A model generated the notes under the pieces. It was not told where the DNA came from. It searched no databases and saw only the letters and a program-made list of their open reading frames with translations. Shown here piece by piece: positions 36,626 through 48,480 of a DNA stretch of 64,000 nt; position 1 is the stretch's first letter; each line of letters begins with the position of its first letter. The DNA is from Luscinia megarhynchos (lineage: Eukaryota > Chordata > Aves > Passeriformes > Turdidae), in the NCBI GenBank assembly GCA_034336665.1, contig JAPFBE010000003.1:35004360-35068359 (forward strand), written 5' to 3'. The position numbers and the translations under genes are program-made.

Positions 36626-39600
36626 ATCTGGATAAATAAAGAATTCCTCATTAATATCACACATCTTATCATAAAATTAAAACTTATTTTAATTCTTGTA
36701 TTGAAATAGAACTAGACTGAATTGGAAATAGTTCTTGAAGTTTATGTGCCCATAATTTATAAATTTATAGCTTGGATATATTTTTATGGCCACTAATTAC
36801 AGTCAGATCTGGTAACCTTTTTTCATGATGATGGAACCTTTGCCTAAGTGGTAGCTACTCAACTGAGAGGTGATTATATATATGCATATGGTATACATAT
36901 ATATGCATATAGTATAATTTAAAATGACCAAAATACTTCTAAAACTTCTAAAAGGAAAAAAAAAGGCAAAATCTATTCAAAGGAAATGACGTTTCTTTAG
37001 AGAGAGTGGTGTGCTAGCTCAATTGATGTCAGCAAGAGTTTTGTCATATCAAATATGCCAGACTAGTTATTCAGGCTTTAGGTCTGCATGGATGCAAAAT
37101 AGAAGTGGGGTGGGGTTTTTTTGTTGTTTGTTTGCAGTAATAACTATGTTGCATTAGTATGCACTATAATTATATTGCTCAAATACAAAAAGCTTGTTTA
37201 GGAATGTGTACTGATGCATAAAATTTGGAGGTTAGCTGCAATATAATCAATTCCATGAGGTAAAAGAAAAAATTAACTTTATGGATATTGCTTGTGTCAA
37301 TAGAAAACAAGCCTTTCAAATATGTGTGCATATGTTCTGTTTCTTTCTCTCAAAACATTGTATTTGAGTAATTCTGTGACAGAAGAAACCTGTTTGCTAT
37401 TACTGTACTATTACTTTTTAAAAGGTTCATTTAAGACACTTTATGAAACAATTTTGATATTGGTCTGGCTAGATGGGATCTGATAATGATGCTTGTAGTG
37501 GGAAAAGTGTTGGAAAAGTGATTCCCTTGGCCCTCTGTGCTCACTAAAATGAGACAACACCACAGGACAATGGAAAAATTGGTCCTCAAAGAGTGCAGCA
37601 TTCCTGAATATGTGGCTTACATAGGATACTGGCAGTTCATCCTTATTAGAATCAACCTACATTCACAGACCAATCTATTCTCTAAAATAACCATCTTTTT
37701 TTTTGAAGCTGAGAGAAGGAAAAATAGCAAATTTTCATCATTGGAGCTTTTACTTATCAACTGTCATAAAATAATACAGGAGAAGGGATAAGGACATTCA
37801 GAGCAGATTGTTTTGCCTTTTCTTAATTTTGATGCTTAATGATAGTTATTTTCCATGTTATTTGCCAAGCTCATGTTGCCATCATGGAAACTTATGGCTT
37901 TCTCAAAAATAAAAAACATTTTTCTGTCCATTAACAAAGACCTGCTGGTATAACACACATGTAAAAACCACAGGAATCCTAGTATCTGCTCAGATGAAAT
38001 AAACTTCTACCAAGAAGCTACATTGAGTGCAACAGAAGTATTTCCTCCAAACCTAAAACAGGAACTTCAGTTTGCTGACAAGATGAATAATACTGTTGTC
38101 TTTCAGATTGATTGCTACTGCACAACCTTACGTTGACCAAATCTATCTCTTAAAAAAAACAAAAAACAAACAACAACAAAAACACAACAAAACCAAAACA
38201 AAACAAAAAAAACTCCACTGCTTGTTTTGCAAGGCCATCAAATTCGATGAGCAGACACTTCAGACCATGTTCTAGGGACACCACTGGCATAACAATGGTG
38301 GTAAGGTATGAGGAAAAGAAAATATAAAATTACATAAACTGTTATATATTAATAAAACTACTTTTGAAAAATAAAGCATATAAAAAAGGGCTCACTGTCA
38401 TTGTGATGGGTATTCAGGTGTGGAAATGGATGTTGCATAAAAGTGATTTGTATGTTTTATTAAGGCATGAGAGTGCCATTATTAGTGACCATCATTGCTA
38501 TTGGTGACCCTCAATGGAATCTACAAATTAGTAACATATCAATTGGAGGGAATTTAAGGTTAGATTTATCCTTTCTTCCCATTTTAGTAGCAACCATGGA
38601 GATGACACAATATAGAATAAAAAAGGCACAAAAAAGAAGGCAGTCTAGAGCTTGAGCTTTTATTTTTTGCTAGCCAATAGAAAAATGACAAAGTGATCTG
38701 GCATGTGGACCATTTATAATTATAAGGTAGTTAAAAGTGGGGAAATTGTCAGCAACTGCAAGCATTTGGACAAAACCCCTGCAATTTGAGTTAATTATCT
38801 CTCCAGAGTTCTTGTTCTGAGCAAAACACATGTGTTTATGTAGTACTATTGTATCAGGGCTTTATTTATGCTTGGTTTTTACATAGCCTTATTACAAATA
38901 AAAATAGAGATCCGGAAACAGTGTTTGAAAAGTTTGTTAAAATAGATCAACTGTCACTAAATAGACATTGGAATGCAAAGCATTTCTGACAGTCTGTTTT
39001 CAAGTAGCAAGGGCAAAATGCAGAATCAAGAAGGGGGAGGGATGAGATGTGTTTAATAATCCTGATTGCGTCCTAAAGCAGTGCAAATACCTGCACCTGT
39101 CTTATGCAATTAAGTTTCTGAACAATTATGATTTAAGTCAGTGCTGTTGTTTCACTTTGTTTTGTTTTGGGGTTTTTTTCCCACACTCTTTTAAGAACTA
39201 TCTTGTTTTTAAACTCTGGAAAACTGAGGAACTTTGTATCTTTCAGTTATGTACTTTTTAAATACAATGAAATGCCTATGAATTTAGAAAATGGAATCAA
39301 ATTTGAGGAAACACTAAATACAAATGTAAGTAATCCGACCTAAATATTTCATGTGATAGTGATAAAATATAGAATTGATAATTACCTGTTTGAGCTAAAG
39401 TAGACAAAATTTTTAAAGTACTCAGCAAACTTTAAAAATAAAGTTCAGTAAAAACTCTCTTAAGTGAGTGTTTATGAATCTAGCATCTATCCATGATTGA
39501 AAAGATGTTGTCTTCTGTTATGTATGGGAACACTGCTATTTTGATGAACAGTAAACTATAATTATAATCAATGTGCACCAAGTATAACAGAAAATATAAA

Positions 39601-40095
39601 ATTAAATCAGAAAAATGCAACTTTCCAAAAGATTTCTAGCTATTTTTTATGGTCATAAATGATAGTGTCCTAATCTAGAAGCATACAGAAAATAACATCC
39701 TCCTGCTTGACATAACCAGGCAAGTAAAAATCCCTAGGTAAAAGACCAAAGCAATTTTCTTTTTTTTTCCCCTACTTTAAATGCAAAAGTAGTGACAATT
39801 ACAGAAAAAATGAGCTGAGAGACATTTTTTTTTTTTTTTTACTTTAAATTTTCTCCATATCTTTCAATCAGTGAGAGCTGGACTCAAAAGGAACACTCTG
39901 TAGTTGGACATAACTATCTATTCTTCTGTTATGCCTGCTGGTGCCTAGTTAATGCTGTATTTTGCATTGATAGTTGCTGGTTTGGTTTTGTTTTGGTTTT
40001 TTTTTTTTTTTTTAACAGTGTGAAGCATTAAGAGCTCTAGCTTCCCAATCTATAGACTAATGGGTTATTCATTTTTGTTTCAACATGGTTAATAG
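36626..40095. other. AT-rich noncoding sequence with A/C-rich and T-rich tracts
   Basis: No gene is recognised. An A/C-rich tract of AAAAC- and AAC-like units occupies about 38152-38213, and T runs lie at about 39823-39840 and 39997-40013. Confidence 0.55.
38152..38213 (+). repeat. A/C-rich low-complexity tract
   Basis: An imperfect mix of AAC, AAAAC and longer A units, with no G or T on the plus strand for about 60 bp. Confidence 0.88.
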
Positions 40096-40178
40096 AGCAA
40101 CCTGATCTAGCAAAAGGCATCCCTGCCCATGGAAGGGGGACAGGAAGGAAGTGATCCTTAGTGTCCCTTTCAGCAGGT
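40096..40178 (+). mobile_element. Short CR1 LINE 3' tail fragment
   Basis: 'AGCAACCTGATCTAGCAAAA', 'CATCCCTGCCCATGGAAGGG' and 'TGATCCTTAGTGTCCCTTTC' match the last roughly 80 bp of a common CR1 type, just before the terminal octamers. The octamers themselves are not preserved. Confidence 0.8.
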
Positions 40179-40665
40179 CATACTGTCTCTGCAGCTTCTA
40201 GTTCAATGCTTCAACTGACCAGCAAAAGTGTCCATTCCCTGATTCAGAGCCTTTTGCGTTTGTTTTCATCCTCTCAGCCTGTGCTCCCCCAGATTGTTCA
40301 TGACCTGTTGTGGTGACACTCTGCAGTCTGCCAATATGGGTATTTTGGTCCAGGTGGGACCTGCACTCTTGAAGGAATCTCCCAGTACTTGCTGGCTGGT
40401 TCTGTGTTTCACAGTGTAAGTAGAACTAACCAGCAGGAGACTCGAGAAGCTCTCCTAATGCACTCTGGGTGCCCATGAATGCTCTGTTTACAAGACCATA
40501 CCAGAGCTGCTGACCAGTAAACTTCCCCTGAATCCTGTGCAGTGAGGTGATCAGGCACTCTGCACCAACTGTTCTGCCCTGGGGATCCATTGCTGTGGCA
40601 CCACATTGGTGGCTAATGGAGATACAGTCTTCAAAGCCAAACATCCAGAAGAAAGGCTTCAGCAA
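40179..40665. other. GC-richer block of unknown identity
   Basis: Composition is visibly richer in G and C than the flanks for about 490 bp directly after the CR1 tail. Two overlapping minus-strand frames (40426-40665 and 40409-40606) are open but match no family I can name, and neither has supporting features. It may be an unrecognised retroposon, a retroviral fossil or a processed-pseudogene fragment. Confidence 0.4.
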
Positions 40666-41178
40666 GATGAGTCGGAATTACTTAAGAATAAGGTTGAATC
40701 TTTTATCTGTCTGAGGCTGTAGCAGAATCTGAACTCCAGGCCAGAGACCTGATAAAAACTTTCTACTCTTCAGGCTATTCTAAAGGCACAGGCAAGAAGC
40801 ATTCTTCCCCTAACAAGCAGAAAAATCCATGTGTGTATGCCAAAGATGAGTCATTGACATATTTTAAACTTACAATATTTACACTAAGATACAAAACACA
40901 TTTTTTAGACAAAATCCAAAATTCTTAAAATTCATCCATTATGGAAGTCTTTTGGAATAGGGAATGTTTCTCCTTGCTTTGCAATGGGAGCAGCCTACCC
41001 CTGCACATAGCAGGGAGGCCAAGAAAATTACTCTTGCTGCAGGGAAGAGAATGTAGCTGCATGGATGAGCACTGAGTCCCAAGCTGATAAATTGCTTTGT
41101 GTATTGATGAAACATGCCAAAGAAGGTATTTGGATGGAAGCAATTCTATTTGTGTTTTGCTCTGATCCTTGCAGTGCC

Positions 41179-41201
41179 TATATATATATATATATATATA
41201 T
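41179..41201. repeat. (TA)n microsatellite
   Basis: Eleven TA units, followed by a degenerate TG/TA stretch to about 41221. Confidence 0.93.
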
Positions 41202-42919
41202 GGGTGTGTATATGTGTGTATCTTGTATAATTTACTTTATAGTTGACTTTTGTCATCATGGGTATTTTTTTCCAACCAGTAGCATCTTGGATTTTCCATT
41301 TTGCCTTGCATGACTTCTTTATTTCCTTACCATCTGCTGAGATCTGCTTAGGCTATTCTGGCTGAACATTCAATAATCTAGTATTTCATTACCATGGCAT
41401 TTTTCAAGCAATTAAGTCCTGCATTTCTTTTCCTAAATTAATGTGTTCATACTGGTGGGACTCTGCAGTTCTAAATGGATGACTTGTTCATGGAAGTATT
41501 TTCTACAAGGCAAATAATAAGGCAAATTGAACTCATGCTTTTGTTGCTCAGATTAGTCTCCTACTAGGGAGAAAGTGCTGTGCAGGGGTTTCCTTATATG
41601 TTATGAGTGGTCTGGCTTGCCATTTTACCTGATTTTATATACACACCTGGGCTACCAGGCCTGCTATAACTTTGCTTAGAGATAGCAAGCAATGACTTTT
41701 GGTATCTATTGGGTTAAACCCAGACAACTGCCTTTGTTACTGAGGGATTGAATGCTTTAAGTAAAATTAAACAACAAAAATTAAGCAAGCATCCTCTCAA
41801 AAGGAAAGTAAGGTTGGAAAAGTGTAAGATTTTTAGTTCAGACCAGTCAGTCTCAAGTGATCAATTCTATTTGCACAGTTTCTTTGGGAGGGGAAAAGTA
41901 TTTGTCATGCCCAGAAATGAGAGCAGTGCTCTGTTCTGACCTTTACTGTTACAAGTACAACTGAAGAGAGCTGAAACTGCAGTCAAGCTCAAATGGTGAA
42001 ATCCATACTGAGGATTTCCTCCTCAATTTCCACCTGCTACCTTTTGTTCATGTGAGCCTTTTATAGATCTTGATACTGCCCTGTTTTATGACAAATGATC
42101 TACAAAAGCAAGTTTTGTGACATTGCTACTGGTGAATTTTATAACAAAATTGAGAATGCTCTCAATATGATGTTTTGCCAATTCTTAAGTTTTAATGTTT
42201 TACAAAATAAGTGGAAATACAACACACATTCAAGCTACCAGTGGGCATAGATTCAATAAATTTGGAAATTATTTTAGGTAACTAGTAGCCTTAAATGATA
42301 GTTTAGCATAAAGAGTAAGATTTTAAAAAAAATATCTCAGAGCATGTGGATAATTAGCACTGAATGCTCATTAGGATTGTGGAAAAGCAGGACTTTAATT
42401 CTCATGTTGCACTGTGAAGATGTGTCTCTTATAATTTTAAACCTCAATTTGTCCTGACAGAGGTGGATAAGGTGTCTCAGCAATTCTTCGGTAACATGAC
42501 TCTGTGATAAGACTGAAGAGAGTCCTTTTTATGATCTAATTTAGGACCTTCCATTGGAATCAAAGAGAAGCTTTAAAAATACATTCTTTTGATATTTTAA
42601 TGCAAAAAAATCCATTATTTTTTCTCTTTCAAACAAATCTTCTGTCTATAAAGATACCAAAATCCAGACTAAAAATTACTCAAAATCTTTTTTTCCTTTC
42701 CATTTTGTAATTGAATTCCAGTAAATGATTTTTTTTTTTTCCTTCTGACTTGAAATAATATTTTTACCTTCCGGATTTTTTTTTCTCTTACCCCTACTCT
42801 AGCGAGTGGTTAGTGAACTGAAAAATTAATTATTTGCACATCCATAGGGGTGACTGAACAACAGTGCTCTGGGTTGTTCTTCCTCTGGAGTCTGTAAAAT
42901 AGGACTGAATAGCAGAAGC

Positions 42920-42941
42920 TTTTTTTTTTTTTTTTTTTTTT
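42920..42941 (+). repeat. Poly(T), 22 residues
   Basis: An uninterrupted run of 22 T residues. Read on the minus strand it would be a poly(A) tail, but no retroposed body is visible to its right on that strand. Confidence 0.95.
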
Positions 42942-43430
42942 AAATTTCACTCATTTAATGTAATTCCTTAAAATATTTATTCAAGCATGACACACCAAAG
43001 AATTTTCAAACTCTTTACTGATTTTAGCAGTTTACCTTCTCTGAATGACAAAGGTGGGTTGTTTGAAAATTTTAAAAATTATTTTCTTCTCTTCAGTTGC
43101 AATTATTCTTTCCCTTTTTTATATTGGTTTTAAAAAAATAAAATTGCAATTTCTTAATGTGGTAGATCTCAACCTTATTTTCTTACTGCAACTTATTTCA
43201 TTTCATTTGACTATGACAGACTTCCTCAGTTCCAGAATTTACATTGGCCATGGATTTTTAAAATTTTTGGGTAAAAGTGGTCTTTTGCATTTACCACATT
43301 TACAATGAAAAAGTTCATAAATATTTTTTGTTATTAAATGATTTTCAAAGTTCTTTAATGCAAAGCAAACATTCAAATGATGGAAAAAATATTTGTAATT
43401 ATTTCCTGGAAACCTGTATATGATGTTTGT

Positions 43431-43453
43431 GACAGATGTTAATAACATCTGTC
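43431..43453. repeat. 23-bp palindrome with paired E-box motifs
   Basis: GACAGATGTTA (43431-43441), one central A, then TAACATCTGTC (43443-43453): a perfect 11-bp inverted repeat with a 1-base centre. Each arm holds the same E-box (CAGATG and its complement CATCTG), with the boxes separated by 7 bp. It may be a bHLH site pair or a chance cruciform; sequence alone cannot decide. Confidence 0.9.
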
Positions 43454-46400
43454 TCTAACTTTCTTCTTAATAAGACAATTTTAAAAAGCTGAAGTTATTT
43501 CTTTTTCCTCCCCATAATTCAGTTTTGTCTACTGAGCCCCCATAAGTGTTGGCAGAGTGTTAGACTGTTTCAATTAGATATTTACAATTACAAGAACTAT
43601 GAAGCACACTTTGTATTCTTGCAAAATATTGGATTTTTTATTATTTTTTTCACATCTTGAGACAATGCCAAGCTTATACTTCTAGAATTTTTGAGTCTTA
43701 GGAAGCAAATTTAAAAAATATGTTGTTTCTTAACACTTTCAAGCAAGCTTTTCAGTGTGTTATTGGATAATACTATGTTCCCTCCAAAATGTACATAGTT
43801 ATATAGCTTTATATTTAGGAGTAAACCCTTTTTATTTCAGATTTAAATAAATATAAATTTTTGGATGAAGTTCAAGTCTTTAAGCTTCAAAAAATATCTA
43901 AATATCTGTACTTTCCATCACACTCTTATTTAAAAAAACAAACCCTTGCCTGTTTAGGAAAATATTCTTGCATTTGTTTGAAAGGCTTTGTTTTCCAGTA
44001 AACTTTGATATGTCTTCTGTTGTTTTGTAAAGAATTTTAAGATGAAATATTTCTTTAGAATCATATAGCATATTTAATTAATTTCCTTCACACATTTGTT
44101 ATTTATTTTTAATCTTTTAAGTAAAATATTGGAATAATACTTTTGGCCATCTTTTGGGTGGATGTTTCTCTAGTGAGTGATAGTCTCCTTATAAGAATTA
44201 ATCTTGATAGTAAGGAGAGGAAATTAAGATATGTTAAAACTCACAGGGGGGGGTGTGTGTGGTTTTGAATATCTGTTTTTTATAATATGGTGTAGTACTT
44301 GACCAGGTGGTAGAATTCTAGATAAGATACAGAAGTAAATTCCTTTGAGTACTATTTCACTTTTTTTAGAAATACCCACTTTCTGTTTTTTCATTTTAAT
44401 ATGTCCTGGCCTGGCAACACTTTCTCTCATGCTTTATAAATTTTGCAAAAACCATTGCAGGCCTTTGTGGGCCAGGCTGTCATATGGCTGATGTCTGGGT
44501 ATCATTCCCTGGGCCACAGGTGCACTTTGTCACCTTTTGGATGCCTTTCATGTTTTCTGTGCTGTCCTTTCAGACACTCATTTTCCTTTTCAATTAGCAC
44601 AATTTAGATTTTTGCATAGAGGTCAAATGTTCAGATATTCACCCAATTTTCCAAAAACTTTATTTAGGTGCTTTAGATTTTTAATTCAAGCTTGTCATGT
44701 TATAGAAATCTTATCTTCTGAAGGGAAGAGCAATCTCTTCACAGAAATGCATGCCATACTTATTTGCCTCAAATTCTTTATTATTTTATTGCAACTGCCA
44801 CGATTCAGTTCTTGTAAACCTATTCTATCCATCTCTGATCAGGTTGTCTTTTCTTATTCCATCTGTTTGTGAGCTTCATAGCCCTTGTGCGTTGGGGATT
44901 TTAATTCTCTTTTTTTTCCCTTTTGTGCTTCCTTCATACTCCAAATACTTCTTTTAATTATTAATTATAGCTAGATGTTAGTTTGGCTACTGATCACCTG
45001 GAATCTAATTTGCAGTCACAGAATGTGTTAAATTTATAGATATTTTCGAGAAATTCCTGGTGCCACCTTTTGGTTCAATTGTAGAAATGCAGCTGCAACT
45101 CCAGAGCAAAGCCAGCAGTGGAAATGTGTTAGTTACTCAAATTCTTAGGTGTATACAAGCTTATATCTGACTACATAGAACACACTACTAAATTCTAGGA
45201 ACTTTATAAAGTACTTTCTCTACTTGAAAGAGTCAAGTAAATCTCAACACTCCTCCTCAGTTGAAAACTTCAATAAAATAAAAATGGGATATGGCAGCTA
45301 TAGATCCTTTCTGTTAATTTCTTCCCAGTTAATTGGACATTTTTAGGGGTATGTATGGTTTTTAAACACATTTCCCATAATTATCAGAAAGTTTTCAGCA
45401 ATTGTGCAGACTAATTTCCTTATAAAATATAAACTTTACCCTAATCAGTGTTTTGACATAGACTTTTTTTTTTTTAAGGTGGATATAAAAATACATATAG
45501 CCTTTTCCTCCTTAATATGTAGTCTTAATGGAGAGATACAGTGCTTTACAGAAAGTTTCAGAATTACTTATTTTTGTGGGGAATGCAGCTTCCTGTATCT
45601 TATCAGCCAGGTCAATGTAGATAGCAGCAAGTGTAGTGCATGTCTGAGCACAGATGGTTTTACTTCACAGTCACTGTAGGAATAGTGAATTTACAGACCT
45701 GTAAATACACTTATATTGTATTGCACTGTCTGGTGGCCCTCTCATACTTACAAGTTAAGTTGGATTTGTATGATTAAATCTGTCTTAATGAGAAGAATTT
45801 ATGCATAATTGTGGTAGACAATTGAAGTCCTGGCAAAGATGATAGATGATTAATTACTATTAAGTACTTCTCTTGATATACCTACACTACAAAATCAATT
45901 TTGTTTCACAAATATGTATTACTTAATTAAGTGAATTACCTAATTTTTTCATTCTCATTTAGAGTGAAATCTGACTAGATTTCTGAACTTGATTTACCTC
46001 GTAGAGAGAACCTGCATGTAGATATTACATCTGTCAGATACAGTACTCTTTTCTATGAGAAAATATTTTGAAGTTTAGCTGAACAAGAAGTAATACTGCA
46101 AGCCTCAGATAAAGCACTACATAGGTTATTGCTTTTTCAGAAAAATCCATAAACAAAGCAAGTTCAGAAAACCATACCCTTTTATCCCTTTTGATTACTT
46201 TATCTATTCTCAGTGTTTTCTATGAATAGAAAATTGCAGCACACTTAATTGTCCAGTTTATTAGAACAACAGAATCTACTTGTTAGACCCTCTGTGCTTT
46301 ACAGATAGGAAAAATACAGCCACTGCAGATGTCTTTGTAGTTTCAAAGCTGTATCAGCACAGGTTTAGAAAACAGGGGTCCTATTCTGCAGTTTTGAACT

Positions 46401-47035
46401 TGTACATTTTTGAGGGTAGCATCCAGCCCAATAGTCTGTCCTCCAAAATGCATTGTGAAAACACATAACCTTCACATGAGCAGTACTCCATAATTATAAA
46501 TGGTGGGATTACAAAGGAATAGTAGTGAGGTGAAAAGTCTAGTAGGAATTTTGAATAGTCCTGAAAACTACTTTTAACAGATACATATATATATAAACTT
46601 GGGAGTACCTCTTGTAATAATCAACCTGTTGTATGAACACCTGGGCTGCTCTATTTGAAATTCACATTTTATCTCTCCATGATATGTTCACAGAATCAGC
46701 CTGGGAGGTAAATAGGATGTTACATAAATTCTGGAACTTATTTTACACATACACAAGAGGGCAGGACTCAGTTCTGAAGTCACACACTAACTTCTCTCAC
46801 TGAAATGTTCTGGGTTTTTTTTCCCAAAATGGGTTGCAGAAACACATGGGCTGTCTTTTTCTCACCTAGCCAGCAAGGGCATGATGTGCAGACCCTCTCC
46901 TCTCCTCTGCCAGAGTAAAAGCTGTGCTCACTGACATGGTTTGAAGAGCAATATCACTGAGAATCTCAAACATAAACCACCATAGTACCAACCCGAGGTT
47001 TATGTTTTCCAATCAGAATAATACTTAAACCACTC
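43454..47035. other. AT-rich noncoding sequence, nothing recognised
   Basis: No gene is recognised. The frame 44537-44872 (111 codons) lacks any known motif and is probably chance. Confidence 0.55.
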
Positions 47036-47172
47036 TCTGTGGGTTAAATGGGGCTCAGGATAATTGCTTCCTCTCCTCACAGAGGTGTTGTGAGAATTAA
47101 TTAGTTAACGTTAGTATGGCTCTTCCAAGATGCAAAGTGCTATACATGTGCTAATTAATTCAATTATTATTA
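47036..47172 (+). mobile_element. Probable ancient SINE of MIR/CORE-SINE type
   Basis: The series 'GGTTAAATGGGGCTCAGGAT', 'CTCCTCACAGAGGTGTTGTG', 'AGAATTAATTAGTTAA', 'GATGCAAAGTGCTATACATG' and 'AATTATTATTACC' follows, in order and spacing, the 3' half of MIR-like amniote SINEs. Those read roughly as aaatgggg-ataat, cctca-aggttgttgtgagg-attaa, then aaagcgcta and a terminal ATTATTATT. Such copies predate the bird-mammal split or come from early reptile SINEs. The match is by eye; subfamily is unknown. Confidence 0.65.
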
Positions 47173-48208
47173 CCTGTATGTCATTTGCACTGCCAGGAAA
47201 TCCATACATGACTAATCCAGCCCGATAGTTCAGTTTTACGTGCTGCATCCTAGTTCATGGATTAGAAACACCTGCCATTAAAAATACAAAAAAAACAACC
47301 CCCAAAACCCCCCAAAAACAAACCAACAACAAAAGTAGAAGAAATAAAGGTATGTATGGTGTAGTGAAAGAAATTTGCCACCCAAGAGTACCATTTTCAT
47401 CTTGTGAACATTAACAAAATACTGCTGTAGTGAGTGTTAATTCTCAAAACAACCATAAAAACCATTTTACTACATAAGGCGTGATGGACCTCAAATCTTC
47501 AATTACAGGGAAAATTTAAAAGTGCATAGAAAGATGGCCTTTGGATAGGAGGCAGGGTCCCACCAGGTAAGAATATGTCAACAATCAGGCTCCTGGATTC
47601 CAATATAATTAAGCAGTTGGCAGACAATAGATCTGTTAGAATATGATCCCAGTAGTATCATTCATAAGGCTTGGGGCTAAAGCCACTTTATGTACTGACC
47701 TTTCATACATAGGAAGAGCAAGAGATTTTTCTGAATGTATGTCCCAGGGTACCAGTTCTGTGTTGTAGTAAAAATAATGTATTAGAAGGAAAAGAGCTTT
47801 TGTGTGAACTATGACACATGAGCACTTATTTCCTAGAGATATGTTTTATCTCAAAGTCAAACGTGTGCTTTTAACAAGCAAAGACTAAAGCAATATAATA
47901 TATGTACTAAGTAAGAAAAAAAGAGGAACACCCAATAAAAAACAATCCTAAAAGCACATCTGCCAAATGAAATTCTTACAATAGGTGATGCTACCTCTAT
48001 TATCCTCTTGCATGAAGTTTTCATAATCTGTAGGAAGTGCAACCTATTCATCTCTCCACCCTCTCTGGGTTTCCCAGCATATTATTGATTTCTCTTGCCT
48101 AGTCTCATCATCTCTGTGCAACCCTTCAATATTTCTATTTTTTCCTCATCCAGTCTTTATTCATCCTGCTTTTCCTTTTCTGCTCTGTATAGTCTTTTTT
48201 GTGCAATT
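47173..48208. other. AT-rich noncoding sequence with an A/C-rich tract
   Basis: An A/C-only tract of A runs and C5-C6 blocks lies at about 47286-47335. Nothing else is recognised. Confidence 0.6.
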
Positions 48209-48480
48209 TTCCCTTCCCTTCCCTTCCCTTCCCTTCCCTTCCCTTCCCTTCCCTTCCCTTCCCTTCCCCTTCCCTTCCCTTCCCTTCCCTTCCCTTCCCT
48301 TCCCTTCCCTTCCCTTCCCTTCCCTTCCCCTTCCCTTCCCTTCCCTTCCCTTCCCTTCCCTTCCCTTCCCTTCCCTTCCCTTCCCTTCCCTTCCCTTCCC
48401 TTCCCTTCCCTTCCCTTCCCTTCCCTTCCCTTCCCTTCCCTTCCCTTCCCTTCCCTTCCCTTCCCTTCCCTTCCCTTCCC
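48209..48480 (+). repeat. (TTCCC)n satellite-like array, 272 bp, about 54 units
   Basis: A nearly perfect pentanucleotide array with no purine on the plus strand. Two single-C insertions, at about 48269 and 48330, shift the phase; otherwise units are identical. The minus strand reads (GGGAA)n, with G-triplets spaced by two A residues for its whole length. The P/F/S/L-rich and G/R/E/K-rich frames on both strands (48095-48538) are translation artefacts. Read through by polymerase, such arrays are unstable, so the length in the assembly may be inexact. Confidence 0.98.

Larger units (their letters stand above)
40666..43430. other. AT-rich noncoding sequence with (TA)n and poly(T)
   Basis: No gene or interspersed repeat is recognised apart from the simple repeats listed separately. 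Confidence 0.55.
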
